In this document: one piece after another, positions 1 through 15,800 of the stretch
Layout: each line of letters opens with the position of its first letter
Position numbering within the stretch: position 1 is the stretch's first letter
NCBI GenBank assembly: GCA_034190875.2
Contig: CM067344.1
Location: 28,671,877-28,735,876, forward strand
Direction of reading: 5' to 3'
Origin: Urechis unicinctus
Lineage: Eukaryota > Annelida > Polychaeta > Xenopneusta > Urechidae
Length of the DNA: 64,000 nt
The notes under the pieces: generated by a model
Databases searched by the model: none
The model's input: the letters and a program-made list of their open reading frames with translations, nothing else
Told to the model about the DNA's origin: nothing
Translations under genes and position numbers: made by a program

Positions 1-2268
1 CGCCACATCACGTGTCGCGTGGTGACAAATGCCATCGAACAAATGACTAGTTGCAGGCTTTATGTCGGCAGATTTATCCGTTGTAGAAACGTCACCATTT
101 TACCCCACTCTAGTGGTCCCGCTCATATATTCTGTGACCTATTCTTAATGGACGATTGGCTGATATGCATCCTGTGCTAAGCTCATCCAGGTCACTTGCC
201 TTCCGCCGTTGTATATGTGTGCATGTGTGCTTTGTGTGACGGAGACTTATTGACAAACCGTTTACCTGGCTAATCTGGTACATTATGCAGGAGAGGTTAT
301 TGCATGGTTCCAAGACTAAATGCGTCGTATTTTACAATAGCATCCATTAAGACTATCATTTACAGTCTGAGTTGTTAGAAATGACAATGGACCTTTCCGG
401 GGAGATTTACGTAAACCTGCGGGGCGCCCCCTCAGCGATGCCTTAGGAGTGGAGCTCTGATAAAATGGCTATTCACAGTTGGGCTACTACCATCAAGACG
501 AATGTGTTGTTTTTCTTTAAACATTCAATCCTACAATCACTTTAATTCTGAAACTGAAATATAGGTTAAACGATTTCAGTTTTTTTATGAACCAGGGTAG
601 TTACCTACCCTACTACCCTGATTTGTACACATGCACCATTTTTACGGTGCAACGCTCTGGTTGTTTCATATTTGGAACGGGGTTGCCCAGCCAGCAATCG
701 GCGATGTAACCACTCCTTGGAAACCGAAGATTTAATGTTTTCAGCATTTTAGTCGCTGCGTGGTGCTGTAGTCTCTGACAATAGATCCATTGCCATTGTT
801 GTCGTCGGCAATGACGCATTAATACTCGTTGGTCTCAGTTGTGTATAATGTGGTCATTAATACAAAGAATCTAACGCGGTTATGATGATGCTATCTTTTA
901 CCGACCCATATTTATTAAAACTGTCATGAGCGCAGTTCATGCGTTAATCGTTGTAATATAGAATCAAAATAATCCCTGATTGTCTTAATTTTATTATTTT
1001 AAGCAATTAAATTATTTTCTCCTCTATAGCAATATAAATCCCGAATTATGTGTAATATTATTTTACGTCAGATATCAGTGTGTGACGATTTGCGTTCAAA
1101 TACATATTTCAGATTAACAGACTATAGTGCACCTGAAGATATCGATATAGCTTTAATATTTATAATTAACAATTATTCACACCTATATAACACAGTGCTG
1201 TCTTTGTGATGCAGATGTTCCTGTATGTCACCCATGTAACCCTACATATCCTACTTTGTTACTAATGACTGAACACTCTTTTTGTTGTATCTGTTAGATA
1301 TTTCTAGAGTAGATTGTGCTTCATTGGATAAAAATGACACATACTATCGACATAGCTTTGATGCATATATTATTAACTTAATAGTCTTTCTAATCATATG
1401 ACCAAAACTTTGGTTCTCCGAAAAACAGCATACCTCATCAAAGTACGTTTCTGATATAAGCAATCTAATTTAATGATTCTTTATGGAATGACTACAACGT
1501 TTCAACCATTGTGACTGTCAGGCAACACCACAAAATATTTATCTGTCAGTGTTGGGTAATACAGTAACTTAGTTGATTTGAATCGGTACCGATGCATTCA
1601 TAAGCATTGAAATTATCGTTAAGGGAAGTCAATTGTGCAGGATATAGTTTCATATTCTTATCGACTTTGCAACAGCCTCTACTTCAGTTGGATCAATAAT
1701 GCCAGAACACTCGCTTCGCTAACGTCAGATACACGCAGCAAGTGAGCTCGCTGAAACGGCACAGGGAAGCATGCATGCCTATAGCTTCGTGGTCTTTAAT
1801 TGAAACGTTGGATAGTCTTGTCTCAAATAGATTATACTAGACATCATTGTACCCGAGAAGTATTGCGACATGAATAAATCGTCCATGGCGGTGTATCTGC
1901 AGGACCTCCCTTGAGAATAGCGAATTCATCTATTCTTCAAGAATACATGAAAGTAATCAGTGCAAATGTCGATGACCATCATAAATATAATGTGCGTCCA
2001 GGGACAGAGAGGAAGAAATCGATCTCTTTGCCACCGTTATCTAAATAAACGACATTTATTAATCGATTCGATTTGATGCGTGTAAGCGTGATTACTTATG
2101 CTGCCAGAATTTATCCTGAGCAAAGAATTATATTAATCGCAGCCAGATTCGGTTTGTCCGGTTGGCTATGTAACATAATTCATTGGCAGTTCAGGTATGG
2201 GAATGTATGCAACTTGAGATGGATAATTATATTAATAAAGCACACGATCGCCAAGTAATGGTAATATT

Positions 2269-2605
2269 GAGGTTTAACGTCACTTTCAACGAGGTGATAT
2301 CGAGACGGTTATGGATGAGGATGATTGGGATCCTTGGACAGCTTCTCTTAAGTGCCAGCACCAACTTGGCACAAACCCTTTACCCAGACCGGGGGGCGAA
2401 ACCCACGCCGCTTGGACGAAGGTTCAGCATGGTACTATTAAGCTACCGGGTCGGGTGCATCCCCTTTCGGAGATGGGATCAACATTAAACGTAATCATCT
2501 TAGTCAGGGGGAGCCAGTCAGTTTTTGCACACCTTGGTAACGAACCCACAACCTGTGGGTCGAAAGGCGCTGTTTACCACTACACCACTGGAATAGGCTA
2601 CATGA
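2269..2605 (-). mobile_element. tRNA-headed SINE-like element in copy A
   Basis: On the minus strand, 2,566-2,584 reads as a Pol III A-box-like segment (TGTAGTGGTAAACAGCGCC). 2,536-2,547 reads as a B-box-like segment (GGGTTCGTTACC), about 20 bases further on, as in tRNA-derived SINE heads. The rest of the body, to about 2,269, carries a GGTTTAACGTC-type block that I recall from invertebrate SINEs; that part is recollection. The same element lies at the matching place in copies B (partly deleted) and C, so it inserted before the array was duplicated. The open frame across it has no coding signal of its own. Confidence 0.6.
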
Positions 2606-3411
2606 TCAATAGACAAGCAGAACAGCACAATGCGATATTACATGGATGCAATATTCAGCCAGACTGTGTCGTTGTGAAATGATTAGACTTATTTGCATAG
2701 ATTCTGCTCTTAAAAACGTAATGTCGTTCTTTATGATGAAAAGGGTTTCTCGTATCTTATCGGCACTAAGCAGCGATTATCTTGATTAATAGGAAGACAC
2801 AGATATTATCTTATAATGTTGTCAATACAGTGCGTATTATACATCTACATGTATGTTTGAGAATTCCATCAGCATAAAAAGACTGTCATCCAGTCTATAA
2901 ACAACATAGGATCTTTGCTGTCGTATATGGAATGTCGAAGTAGTGACGGCCAGCTGTATCGACATATACTCAGCGCCAACGCGTTTGTTTTATAGCTAGC
3001 ATATCACTGGCGTTTTATCCCTCCAACATATATAAGATAGCAGCGAAACTAAAATCACACAATTTTATACCATGACTGTATGCGCACAGTTGTTCAGTAC
3101 AGTTGTTATGTGTGCGGTATATTATACCTCTCTCTTCGCCCGATCGTATGTGATGTATGGTTAAACTTGTCGTCTGTAGTTTGATGACCATGAATGCGGA
3201 TGTCGGTGTATCTTACAGTCATACAGTAATAGCTAGTTAGTTGGATAATTAATTGATAGATCGATAACCAATCCGCGTATCGTTAAATTGTTCAGTTATT
3301 TACATCGATTCGGCAGCATTAATATCCATAAATAAAATATATACCACGGAAAACGGGAACTGAAGCATAATGCGACAAGAGTCACATGTCGTTACTGCAC
3401 AACATTCCGCA

Positions 3412-3478
3412 ATATATATATATATATAAAAAGCATATGCTTATTTATATATATAAATAAATATATATATAATTATAC

Positions 3479-3522
<44 letters not shown>

Positions 3523-3556
3523 GGTATATATATATGTATACGGGACTCTCTCTCTC

Positions 3557-3598
<42 letters not shown>

Positions 3599-3752
3599 GA
3601 TATATAGGGGGAGATATAGGGAGAGAGATATGTTTATATAGGGAGATCTGTATATATATATCTATATCTATATTTATATATTTATATCTTTCTATATTAT
3701 ATATATAGATATTATATATATATATAGATCTATAGAGAGATATATATATATA

Positions 3753-3791
<39 letters not shown>

Positions 3792-3792
3792 A

Positions 3793-3833
<41 letters not shown>

Positions 3834-3847
3834 TATATATCTATATA

Positions 3848-3891
<44 letters not shown>
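3412..3891. repeat. Compound (TA)n/(GA)n microsatellite in copy A
   Basis: About 480 bases of TA dinucleotides interrupted by TATC, GAGA and CTCT runs. It sits where copy A skips sequence relative to B: A resumes at about 3,930, matching B at about 36,781. Confidence 0.9.
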
Positions 3892-3892
<1 letters not shown>

Positions 3893-6800
3893 GGGACTAA
3901 TTGCACAAGTGATGCAGTTTTTTAGACCTCTTTGAGCATTCACATCAACACCAGACTGGCAAATTGCCCGCACACTTTGTTGCATGCATGCTGTATTGTG
4001 TCAAAGTCTTTGACTTCTACTATATCGATATCGTGTTTCTCTTTTCATCAGCAAATTGAATCTTTTGTCTCGGTAATTAGATTTTGGAATGAAATGAGGG
4101 ATGCTGTGGTTGTGATGTTATCAATTCAGAGACGATGACAGGCAAAGTGTGACACGTGCATCATATTTATGGCTTTAACGCTGCAGCCTATAATGGATAC
4201 TCCTTTGTGTTTGCTGTGTCGCTGGGATTAGCATGTTATATGTGTTTTGCTGTACATACGCGCTATTTCCTCAACGAACGCGCTATCATGAAGACACAAC
4301 AGCTGACACAAGCAATTGCATTTGGGCAATTACTTTAATGATAAATTGTTTTCTGACTCTTATATGACTCCCAACCAGCTCTTACACAAACCGCTGTTCC
4401 AGGTAAAGGCATAGCGATTCAGGAGAAATCCTGGAAATAGACACTGCCGTGTGAGCAATTTATACTCTTCAACACGTTCCTACCCCCATTAACCCAACAG
4501 GACTCGGTTTGACTAACAAAGGCTCTATTGGCGTTTTCATTTATCATCATTCGCCGATATTGCGTACATCTGTATTAAGGCCTGCATTGAACGCGGCTTA
4601 CATTGTGGCTGCGTTTGAGATGAATATAGTGCGTAAACTCTTTAGATCTGATGGATTCAGTTCCATAAAGAGATTCCATCTGACATCTGCTTATGCAAAT
4701 TTCACTGCAAAGAACTAGGTCCTTCTAGTTTTACCTCTCTTCTTAGCACACTACATAAACTAATAGGGTTGAATGTTTTTTGTATCAATTAGTGCAGCTA
4801 GTTGTTTTGACCTGTGGGCGCACTTGGCACACCCTTCAATCATGTTCTACTGGTGCAAAGCTGCCTATCACTTCATCGTGTTGACTGAGTTTACACAGCC
4901 GTTGATATAAAAAACTTCCCAGCGATCCGAGTTGCATTGAGAATACAATCCAAATATTTGTCCAGTTAAGGCGTTTACTTTCGTTTGTGAGGTGCATCTG
5001 CTCACGCGCGTGCCTACGATTGTGATCATTAGTGCATGTGGCTGCATGAGATCTCAATGATGATGGGGCGCGATTTGACCAATATATTTAGCTCCATGGG
5101 GTTTCGATGGTAACCTACAAATACGTCGCCTAGTTGTGTATGGCTAATTGGAACTCACGTATTTTTGTGTCGGATCGGAGGAAAATGTGCATTAATCAAG
5201 TCATAACATTGTCAATACAATGGGACTGATATATGCACAAGTGTGATTAAGGATGACATCTTAACACAGCTGGCTGTTATACAGTCTATGAACAGTAGTC
5301 CTAAGTGGACAGCTGAAACAATGCTCAGGTCATTAAATGCTAGAAGTAAAAGCACAAATATATTTCTCAAGCAAGAATGCACACAAAAACATCATCCGTC
5401 CAAAGCCATATCTCACAGGTAAAGTATACACACGCTTTGCGTTATTCACAATGGAATTTGATTAGTTCATTTTCATTAAATGTTACATTTTGTTCCTGTT
5501 GTTCTAATAAGAATCATCTCATTGTCCCCCTTCCAAAACGAAGCATTTAGCTTCCGCTAATAGCGATCATATCACTCCTGTACCTTCCTGTTCACCCAGC
5601 AATATTATATTTGTTATTTGACTTCGTAGATGTGATATTTTATGGCGCCATACATATTGCGCATATAAGGTTGCTTTGAATGCAGGACGCAATAAACCTG
5701 AAAAGGTTAGTATAGCATGTGTTTATGCCAGATCAAGATTGATTAGGAATGTAGTATTGTTCGAGAGTGATCATCGCCTTTACCGCGAGAGCCTAGTATT
5801 TCTCGAATATAGCCTACTGGATCGAGAAGTAAATAACATAATTGCATAACATAATTGTTATGCCATATAGCATGTGCAATTTAATCAGGGAAACAATAAC
5901 TTTAACGTGGCATTGACATAATAGAACGGGTTAAAAGGCGAGCATTAAAGCTCGTCACTGTATGTGTGATTGAACCTAAGAAATTAGGTTTCGTTTGTTA
6001 TAGCTGACATATAAAAAAGCAAGGCGTCCCCTTGGGAACCATTTGCAATGATAGAATTGGAGTAATGATCATCAATCATATCAGCTACGCGGTCCTGAAA
6101 ACACAAGTCTCTGAGGACATACACTCACTTTGGTCAAACCTAGGGTAAGGCTGGAACAAAGCAAACTTCTTGCACAGAGTTATAACCTTGTGGAACATTT
6201 AACCAGACGGATTATCTTGTTTTAAGAGCAGTCGCTCTTTTGTGCTTTCCATTTAAACACAGGGAGTCTTTTAATATTACAGTTCCTTCAATTCATATCC
6301 CGTCATTCCTTTGTCAATGTCAATATTGATCAATTGAACGTTTGTATAAGGTCATAAGGTGTAGTTGGCTGGTCTGTCGTTTCTAAACTACTGTGCGGAG
6401 TAGGGGTTCTTCAATAACCATTGTCATTTCTAGGCTTCATACTTACTGATGCAAAAACGATATCACTGGACAGTATTAACTCGCCCCTAAAAACATCTAC
6501 ATTGAATTTACGTTCTATATTTTTATCATGCGATCAGCACTGACTTGGATGTTCACAAGAACTAGACGCAATGTAACTCTGCATTGAATCTTACGCAACA
6601 TGCATATCTTATTCGGTCACTGAGAGGCTTCGAAACACAAAAAGCAGCATCCGCAATTAATTATATATTCTACATTGTAATATTCTTAATCGAAAAGTGA
6701 CAAGACGACCAATCACCATTCAATACAGGTTTGTCACGTGTTCGATGAGATTGTATAAAAGCTACAAAATCTGTCGCATTATTTTCGTTACCAAAGTTTA

Positions 6801-9800
6801 TCAGCTGTACAAAGTCGTCATTTATATACACTCATACATATCGACGTGTTGATAATTAGTACTGGCTGGAACAGCCTTTACGTGTTCAGTGGTCGCTGCA
6901 TGTGTCTCGACAAACGTTTCGTTTGAAGATATCGCCGCGACATCATACGCATAAACAGGGTTAATGATGACCCTATTCTGGTTGTTGTAACCATAAGTGA
7001 ATCAATACCACAGTCATAGTTTACAGAATCACTACTGACTTCTATTCCTACAGTACATGTGCTAAGCTAGTGAAAAATACGGTATGGCTTGATTCATGAG
7101 TGCCTCGATAGAGCATAATTGCTAAAGCTTTAACATACAAATCGTGAGAAAATTGAATATATACAGACTATCAAGTTAGCTTAAGGAAAGCGATATCTAA
7201 AACAGGTTGAAGATAACACGGACAGCGTATCGTGTGATGAATATAAACTAATCTCAGGTACACATTTATCGCCAAGAAACAGCTTGCTTTACATAGCAGG
7301 AAGAGCAAATGCAGTGTATTCAGATCCACTACATCAACTTTGCCTCTCATCAGATGGCTTTCACCTCATGCATCACATCTCACTGAAAACCACTGCTAAC
7401 GATTTGCGGTATGCACCTAGATCCTGCGGGTGCGATATGCTGCATGATGTGAAAGGTCAGAAGGTTCGATCAGCTTCCTTTCAATTAATTACATAGAAGG
7501 GACATTTAGGTTTATATTCTGACTAACACATGTCTGATCTGCCTATTAATGATTTTATTAACGACATAATTGATATCGACATGAAATTCCCAAACCCACA
7601 TTATAAATATAACAAATATTAGCAGCAATTATAAAAGCCAAATACTTTTATTGTCATTGGGTGCCAGCTTTGTTAATTAGTAGTGAGCTGTTCGTTTGAA
7701 GCAATCACTGATGCATGAAACTATGACTGACTGTGCACACCATCTAAAAGTCACGGATTTCAGAACCCCTGGTTCAATAAACAGACAGTTGACCCTAAGG
7801 AGCAATTAGTCGTGTGTTTTCAAACATTCAAATATACTGATATATGTCAGAATGTTTCCCATTTGTTATTCGAGATGTGAACTCGCGTTGCTCCATCCGC
7901 ATATAAAATGCCATGAAATTGTAATAGGCAGCGGTCAGTGATTGATCGAGTAATCAGATATACGGAAGCAAAGAATTATGGGTTCAATACATACCAATTA
8001 TTGCAAGCGATATTTAATCAAGTTTGTCTCAGTTTTGGGAATAAATGACAGGTGGGCGAGAAGCGCGATAATCGTTCGGTTCGATTAAACATTTCTGCAC
8101 ATATTTGCTGTTATTTGCACATATTTACAAGACCATGAAAAATTATTATCATACTTATTTCATATGCATTTTAAGTCCTCCACACATTAAGCCTATGTCA
8201 TTCAGTCCATGTGAATTATCCTTAAGGTTAAGGCGCAAGGGCGATATTTGAGACCTACGTCTCATTAATTTGATATGGCCTTGAGTGGATTTGTATTTGA
8301 TGAAGACTACTCAATCAGTGACCGATGTATCAACAAGTAGCTGAGGACGCCCTGTGTTGAACAATTACCCCGTTTTCAACTTATGTCCATTCGCATGCTG
8401 TTGATTCGCAAGTTCATACTTATGATAACCAAGTTATATCTGGGCCGCTGTGATGTGTCTAGATACACATCACTTTATATGCAAGCGCTATTTGATGCAC
8501 ATCACACCCTCCACCATGCACACAGACTATCAATTCACTGTTGTTAGAACCATGTCCAAGACACATAACAAATAGTTCTTGACGTGTGATGAGTATCAAC
8601 TCCAACCAGTTTTATAATCGACCCCATGGCACCTATAACCATGTATTATTCATTAACGGATTCGTCATCATACTCAAGAGCTCTCAGGCTTATTAAATTT
8701 GATATCTGACATGTAACGTTTAATTGGTAGAATTAGTTACCAAGTTGCTTCGTTCGCCTGTATATTATAGCTCACTCATATCCCTTCACGTTGATTAATT
8801 GCAAGGTCATTTTAATTCATTTGTCACTATGAGTCGATTATTTGAAGTCGTTGGTGTATTAGGAGGACCATATTACAAAATTCATGCTTTTCGTTTGACT
8901 GTCATACAGGGTTCACATAAAAATAAACAATGTCGGCATAGCATAATAGTGTGCGTATAATACAAGAGCAACATCAATTTAATAAATGACAACTTGGTTA
9001 CTAATGTCTCCATTATACAGAGACAGTGGGGTGGACACATAAATTGTTTTATGCATTTCGCCACTAAGTCAAGCATTTGGCAATGCTACAATAATAATAG
9101 CCATCATCCATGTTTACGTATGGTTCCTGTTCCAACCATGTCCAATCAAACGCGACATGAATATAACAAAACAACCCCTTGATTATCAGCCAAATATCAG
9201 AAGAATGATTGCACTAGAGCACGACGCAGGTCGTTGTGGGCTCGAGCAGGACCATGTGCATGTAGTATCGCTACCCAATTCACCACAAATGAGCTAGATC
9301 AAGCAATGTCCTATCCAGTAATCAACAAAATATATACAAATAACACATAATGCATGCAGGTGAAAAAAACAATTAAGGGGGAATATCTGTAAGGACTTCT
9401 TGCATGCACATCATTACGCAAACAGCGTCACGATGTCACTGTCGCCGCAGGGTCAAATTCAACTAACAAAGCTACATTATGTCAGTATGTTCATCATCAA
9501 TGATGGACGTAACTATGTATATCTGATTACTCTGTATAGTTGCACAGTAACTTTTCATTTCAATCAACTGTATTTTTCCTTAATTTTGCCCATCGTGGCA
9601 GTACGCAGCACATGGTGCAGGTATCAGTTACATGGAAAAATTCGACTGATAACATGACAGCTTCTGAGACATCACCACTAGCTCCCAGTTGGACATGTAT
9701 GCACACCTCATTATGACCCGAATGCTGTGGTCATTTTCCGAATCGGAGCAGTGTAATTCACATGAACAAACGTTGATTCAGTTTATTCTTGTCGCTTTCG

Positions 9801-12800
9801 TGAAGTGAATTTCATGCAATTTATTGTCCGCATTCGCCGTTCATCATTTTCATTCTACTCAAATGCACAAATCGGTAGGTAGCATATTAATCGTTCTGTT
9901 CGATGATTTAAGCCATTAACCAAGATAACACTATTTCCTCTGCTGCAGCTTGTGTTCATTCTACCTGTAGTTTCTACGGGGTGAGAAAATTGAATTTCAG
10001 CACTTCCAACTTCCAGCGAGCTTATGTTAACTGGTGTTGTCACCATTGTTTTTGTATTTATATGCTTCATGTGCTACGGTCAAAGCAACATTGGTATTGA
10101 TGAATCGATGTAAGCGTACTTGTCACATCAGCTATAAACATATCATTGATCAAGGGATTGAACAAAGACTACCAATTCTGTTGAACAGTGTGCGATACAA
10201 GATAGATCGAAGATAACACCGTTAGGGTATCCCGTGCGATGGATATCAACTCAAGTCAGCAGGATATTCATCACCATAGGCATCCGCGATTATAATCCAA
10301 ATTTGCGCCGTGTTGAGATCGATAAATGAAACAACCACAACACCTTTAGTCCGCCGTGCATAATTCATTGAATGTCTTAATAAATTTACCCTTCGCCATT
10401 GCACACTAAAAATTTGTATATCTTCTGGCGGCGGATGGCTGTTGGTCCATGGGATGCTAGTTGGACGAAGGACACCAATTAGTGCAACTGTGAAGAAGCC
10501 AGCATACCGCAGTTTCCATGAAGTTATTCTGTTATCACCCATGCAATGTCAGACTATCGTGCGCTCTCGAACATTGTCTTCAATTTGTTTCCAGGTAGTA
10601 GAATTGGATAGAATGATTTCATTAATGTTGGCATTACAGCGTAGCTATCAGGTTATAGTTATTGTAGTAGCTAAATTTCGTTCGTACTTTTTTTATGATG
10701 ATGCTTAATGTATTCTCCAATCGAACAAACACAAGTTGTTTCCTTTTTACGGGGATCATTAGAACCTTTGATAGGTGAGATTTTTCGTTGACAGCCCTCT
10801 AGTGATTCGGGGGCAGCTTGATAATGTATCTGTCATGACAATGTTTAACTTGTCAATTTAGTTGTTTGTGTTAGAAATTAGCAGAACTAAACCCGCTTTT
10901 ACGCAAGTGTATTTTGTGTCTACACCCAGTGCTATTACTTGCAGCAGCATGTACTTACTCAGTATCACATGTGTCTTGTCATGCAATCATGTCTTGGTAC
11001 AAGCATCATAATCTACCCCTCCCAAACAAACCTCCTGACGGATGACATCTTTCACACACCAACTGGACTGTATTGTATACATGCATTACAATGCTTCCCA
11101 CCATGCATAAGCAGCTGAATACATGGCCGACACGTGCCTCGCGACTGGCTTACTCTTTCGTTCATATTACACCTATTCCGATCCAGCTTACATGCCTTCT
11201 ACTACTACGAACTACATTAATAATGCTGTTCACATTTAGCGCTGTTTTACTGTCACACCGCCGTGTCTTTTAAACCGATTGTTTATATCGTGCAAGCAAG
11301 TTCGTGTGCAGTGTGTGGCACATGGTACAAACAGCAGTAAAAAGAAATCGAACGTTCGATCATGCGTCTAGCAATGCTGATGAAAAGATGCTGACTGGTT
11401 ATGTTTGGCGATAGCCTATACATGGAAAAACGTTGGTATTTGCAAGTGTAGATGGTTATCCCTCTTTGGATGACGCCTGAAGTGGTTTTAATGATGCATC
11501 TTGGCAGAACATAAGGAATATATCTTCTTTAGACAACCACGATATGCTGATAAATAAATGCATGGAATATACCTTGAACGTTGGAGACGTATCGGATATT
11601 ACCTTTCGCATAATGTGTCTATCTGCTGTGTGCTCAACCAAGAAAGAACGTATGTTTATATCAATTGTATGTACTGAACACATTGAAATCACTATGTAGC
11701 TCAATATTGATCATCAATGGTAAGGGATCTTGGCAGCGATCAATGAGCCAAAGTCAATCAGAGTGACCAATTCCGTTCGTAGCCTTTGTAAATGCGACTA
11801 AAATGGGATAAATAGATTGCTTCGTGTCAGTATCTCCCGAAATAATTACAAAACGCGTGTTTTTTTCGAATTAGCTACCTAATACAAGGCTAATAAAAAA
11901 ATGTAAATTCCAGCGCGCAGAAAACTTCCATTTCACTTGTGGTTCAATAAACATTGAATAACTGCAAATTGGAATGTCATGATTGATGGCAAGATCAACC
12001 CATTATCATCACTGCAAATGCTTGCTTTTATCCAAAAAACACTGCGGCATGACAGGATTGACTTCAAATGACCCTTACGTAAAACGTCATTTTCAACATG
12101 TTCGTGAACAAATGTGTTGTACTCAAACCCTATGATATCCAATATGCATGAGATTTGAAAGCTCACAATATAATATTGCGCCAATTACTGATGATTCCCT
12201 CATCACTTGAAATAGATATCCTGTAAAATAGTATTACAAGACATTTAGTGGTTTTGAATTGACTTACCCGTCATTGTGAATGATGACGTTCATGGTATTT
12301 ATATCATGTGGGAGACATTTCTTGAAGATTACTGAGATGTTTCTTCTAGATGCGATGGGAGATTTAATGTTATAGATTCATACCATGAGACAGTAGCCGA
12401 TGCCAAATGTTAGCATTACAGTTAGGTACGTGCGCACTTAGCTTGTTGCTACTCAATGGGTTCTTTTTACAAAACTTTCGCCGTTTTTACAAATGCGACA
12501 TTTCACCACAAGGTGGGAGCAGCATTTGTTTGCTACGATAATGATCTCTCTGAATATGTTTTGGATTGAATTATTTAAGTGCCTGTGTGGATTGCTTTTT
12601 GCTAATCAAGTTCTTTCTGATTGTTATTCGCTTTAGGATCCGTCACAGTCCAGAAAGGAAAAGTGCTCCCATGAATTATCTGTATCATGGTTCATATGAC
12701 ATGGCATCATTATAAAACATACCGCATCCTTTTATTGTTAGGGCACAAAATAAATAGCGCACCTGTGGCCATACGGTTAACATCTGGTGCACTTGCTATG

Positions 12801-15800
12801 TAATCATCTATGCCAAACATACTGAACCTGATTGTTGAAATTAGAGGGTTACATGATAAGAGATAGGTAGTATGTTGGGATAGCAGGTTTCAAGTTCGCA
12901 CTATTTAATGTGCAAAACAGTTGAATTGAAGCTCAGGGATTGTTCGGTAGAGCCTTTTACTGCTGTGATCGCTATGTTCAATGTAATTTGTCAAAACTCC
13001 TGTGTGGCTGCGTTAGTCATGAGTATTGTCGAAATGTGGTGAGCACGCACGTTGAGTTGTAGCATTTCCCAGTGTCTGAATAAATATCCAAATAAATTAA
13101 CAAATTCAATATAGTAAATCACGCTCCAAAGTCCACAAAGATAAGCTGCAGAATTATCTATTTTTACAAAATGTCATACCCCTGAAGAAGAGAGAAAAAC
13201 ACACTTCTATCAGTAAAAGGATATCATATGTATATATATTTGTATTCAAATAAAAGCTGCGTATTTGACAAATTTTACAAGATAATTGTATGGACATGAT
13301 AACCGTGTAAGAGTGATATATCAATAATAACAACAAGTAACCCTAATTACCATCCTCAATCTAATCAATATCACGAGATTCTTATCATACCATGTTGCGG
13401 CTATCATCGTCGCGTGTTAAGATCAGAGCGCTATTTCTATTCTAAAAGGCATTGATAACCTTTGGTACAAGGCTCTTCATTGGTATGTTTGGATTAATAT
13501 CGGATTACCGAGTGGGGTACCTGGTCGATATCGTTGGGATGAATCATGATAATACACAGTATAAATATACATATATATCACTATCCATGACGCATGTATG
13601 TGGGCATTCGTCCGATGTAGTATGGTTGTTTCCACCATTATACACTAGCTTTAGTATCTGATATCAAAATTAATATATCACTTTTGCTATTTATCGGGAA
13701 TTGTAACATAATACACAATCCACAATTATCGATACAATATCAGAATACTTACAGTACTGGACGTATCATTTCCAACCAATGTGTCCCGATAATCAGTCAA
13801 ACAATTCATAAGCAGTTTGGTGCCAACATTGTCACAAAAGTTTAATAACGAGTTAAATGGTCTCTACCTATTACTGGGCAACCCTTCACAATGAATGCTA
13901 CGTCTGAATACAATTAGCCGCAGAAATGCACCGACTTGACCTATTAAAGTACGCTACGTGAATCAATCCTTAAAGACTTTCAGAGAACATAAAACCATGG
14001 GGGTGCACAGTGATAAAAACCCCAGGAATATCCAGTTTTATGGGTTTTATCTGTCTTCGATCACTCATGTTTTAAACAGAATGGTAGCTTATGAGTTTTT
14101 GCCATTCTTATCTAACTTATCTAGTGATTGAGTACGCACGCGAGGCAATGATGGGAAGTGTTTCGGTAGATGTTAGTTGGATTAGAGGTCTTTCAGCATG
14201 AGGAGGTCTTTTATAACATCATAGAAATTGATTGCGATCGTTAGACTAGAATACATTGCGAAAGACTTATTCCTTCAGTACAAGCTCCTACGGAATCTGA
14301 ATCTTACTGAACATGGTTTGGTGGTGATTCGCCATGGGGATTTGAATTATAAAATGTGATTGTGTTATCCAATATGAATGACGATGTCTTGTTTCTGAAC
14401 TCTTCGTGGCGCATTATGACTATATGATGTGATGACAAAGTCGCGACGGCGACCTTCTGAACTTCTTCGCAGGATCAGAAGCAGCTTCTGATTATCATTC
14501 AGCAATATGCCTATGAATCACTTTTAGTTTGTTGATGTAAACTGGTTGAATACTCATACAGATAATTGATAGTTGTATATGTGAATAGAATGATAATGAT
14601 CTTATATGATGTATTTTAAAATATGTCAACAATAATTCCAATAATTTAAAAAAGACAGTGATGAAGTTAAGAAATAAACATCCAATGTTTCAGAAATATA
14701 ATAAATGCACTTTACTGATTTGATAAGATTAATACGAATGATATAAATAACAGACAAACAGTCAAATGCAACAATTTTGATTTTCTGTTATTTATAAAAT
14801 ATTCGTGCTGTGAGCGTACATCTATCGCAATAGGTTGGATATTATGTCAAGCTTGATATACACCATGCATCAAAACTAAACCTATAAATTTTAAGATTGC
14901 ACATCCCTCCTGTTATTCTATAAATCGACCATGAAGCTTTATGGCTTCCTTATACCCCACATGCAGTACTACTGCATGTATTCGCATGTGCATCGTTCTT
15001 GTATAATGTAGAGCGCAATACGATGTAATTAACCAAATTAGATGTTTTCTTTGCTGCCAAGACCAATGCAGCAGTTATAGGAGAGTAAAACACAGTCACA
15101 AAGACTTTGAATTTAAACAACATTAACCTCTGCCTTGATAAGCCGTATCCATAATAATATCGCCTGTTTACATGAACAATTCTAACACAGCTAACGTGAT
15201 ACATCAACTACACAAAGCAAACCATACATAAATTCAAAACCAGTAATCGTTAATTCATACAGTATTTTACGAGATAGACGGGAATGGGGAGACGTGGCTG
15301 CAGTTAGAGATCAGGTTTTCTTTTTTTACTCTTGTATACTAGTATAATCTTGGCCAGACTTAGCTGATCAGGAACAGTTTTGTCTTAAATTAGTGAACAC
15401 AATGGATACAGGATGTCTGGAATAATTGTTGTAAACAGATGTCGACTGAGATTATCGCAACCGTGGCATCGTTTAGAATTCCCCATGTGGACTATTGCAT
15501 TTATTTTTGTCACAGTGGTGTCTTTCATGAACACTTTATTAGTGCTTTGTGCTGTGTTGTGTTCGCGAGACATTTTCGTTTGGTATTTACTTCGCTAGTT
15601 GGGAGCCCATATTGACTAAGTATTTGATGAATTCGTTCATAATTTCTTTGGTGTCTGTATTGTTTTTACACAGATGTATTGTAAGATTACAGTTTTACTC
15701 ACTCTCTTGACGAGGCCTTAGTAACTTGTGCAAAACTATATGGAAACTGATGTATATTTAGTGGTCCGTGCTCTAGCATTTAAAAAAAAAAGTGTTTCCT

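Noticed and set aside
2536-2584. tRNA gene on the minus strand
   Set aside because: A- and B-box-like blocks are present, but I cannot fold a complete cloverleaf or acceptor stem; better explained as a SINE head.
2311-2682. 123-codon plus-strand frame with a partner at 46,368-46,685
   Set aside because: It runs across the antisense of a tRNA-headed SINE, and the matching frame in copy B is broken.
10034-10216. 60-codon frame conserved as 39,146-39,328 (about 52 of 60 residues the same)
   Set aside because: The DNA is a duplicated repeat unit, so similarity is expected. Copy C lacks it, no splice or promoter context was seen, and residue changes are not biased to silent sites as far as I can judge.
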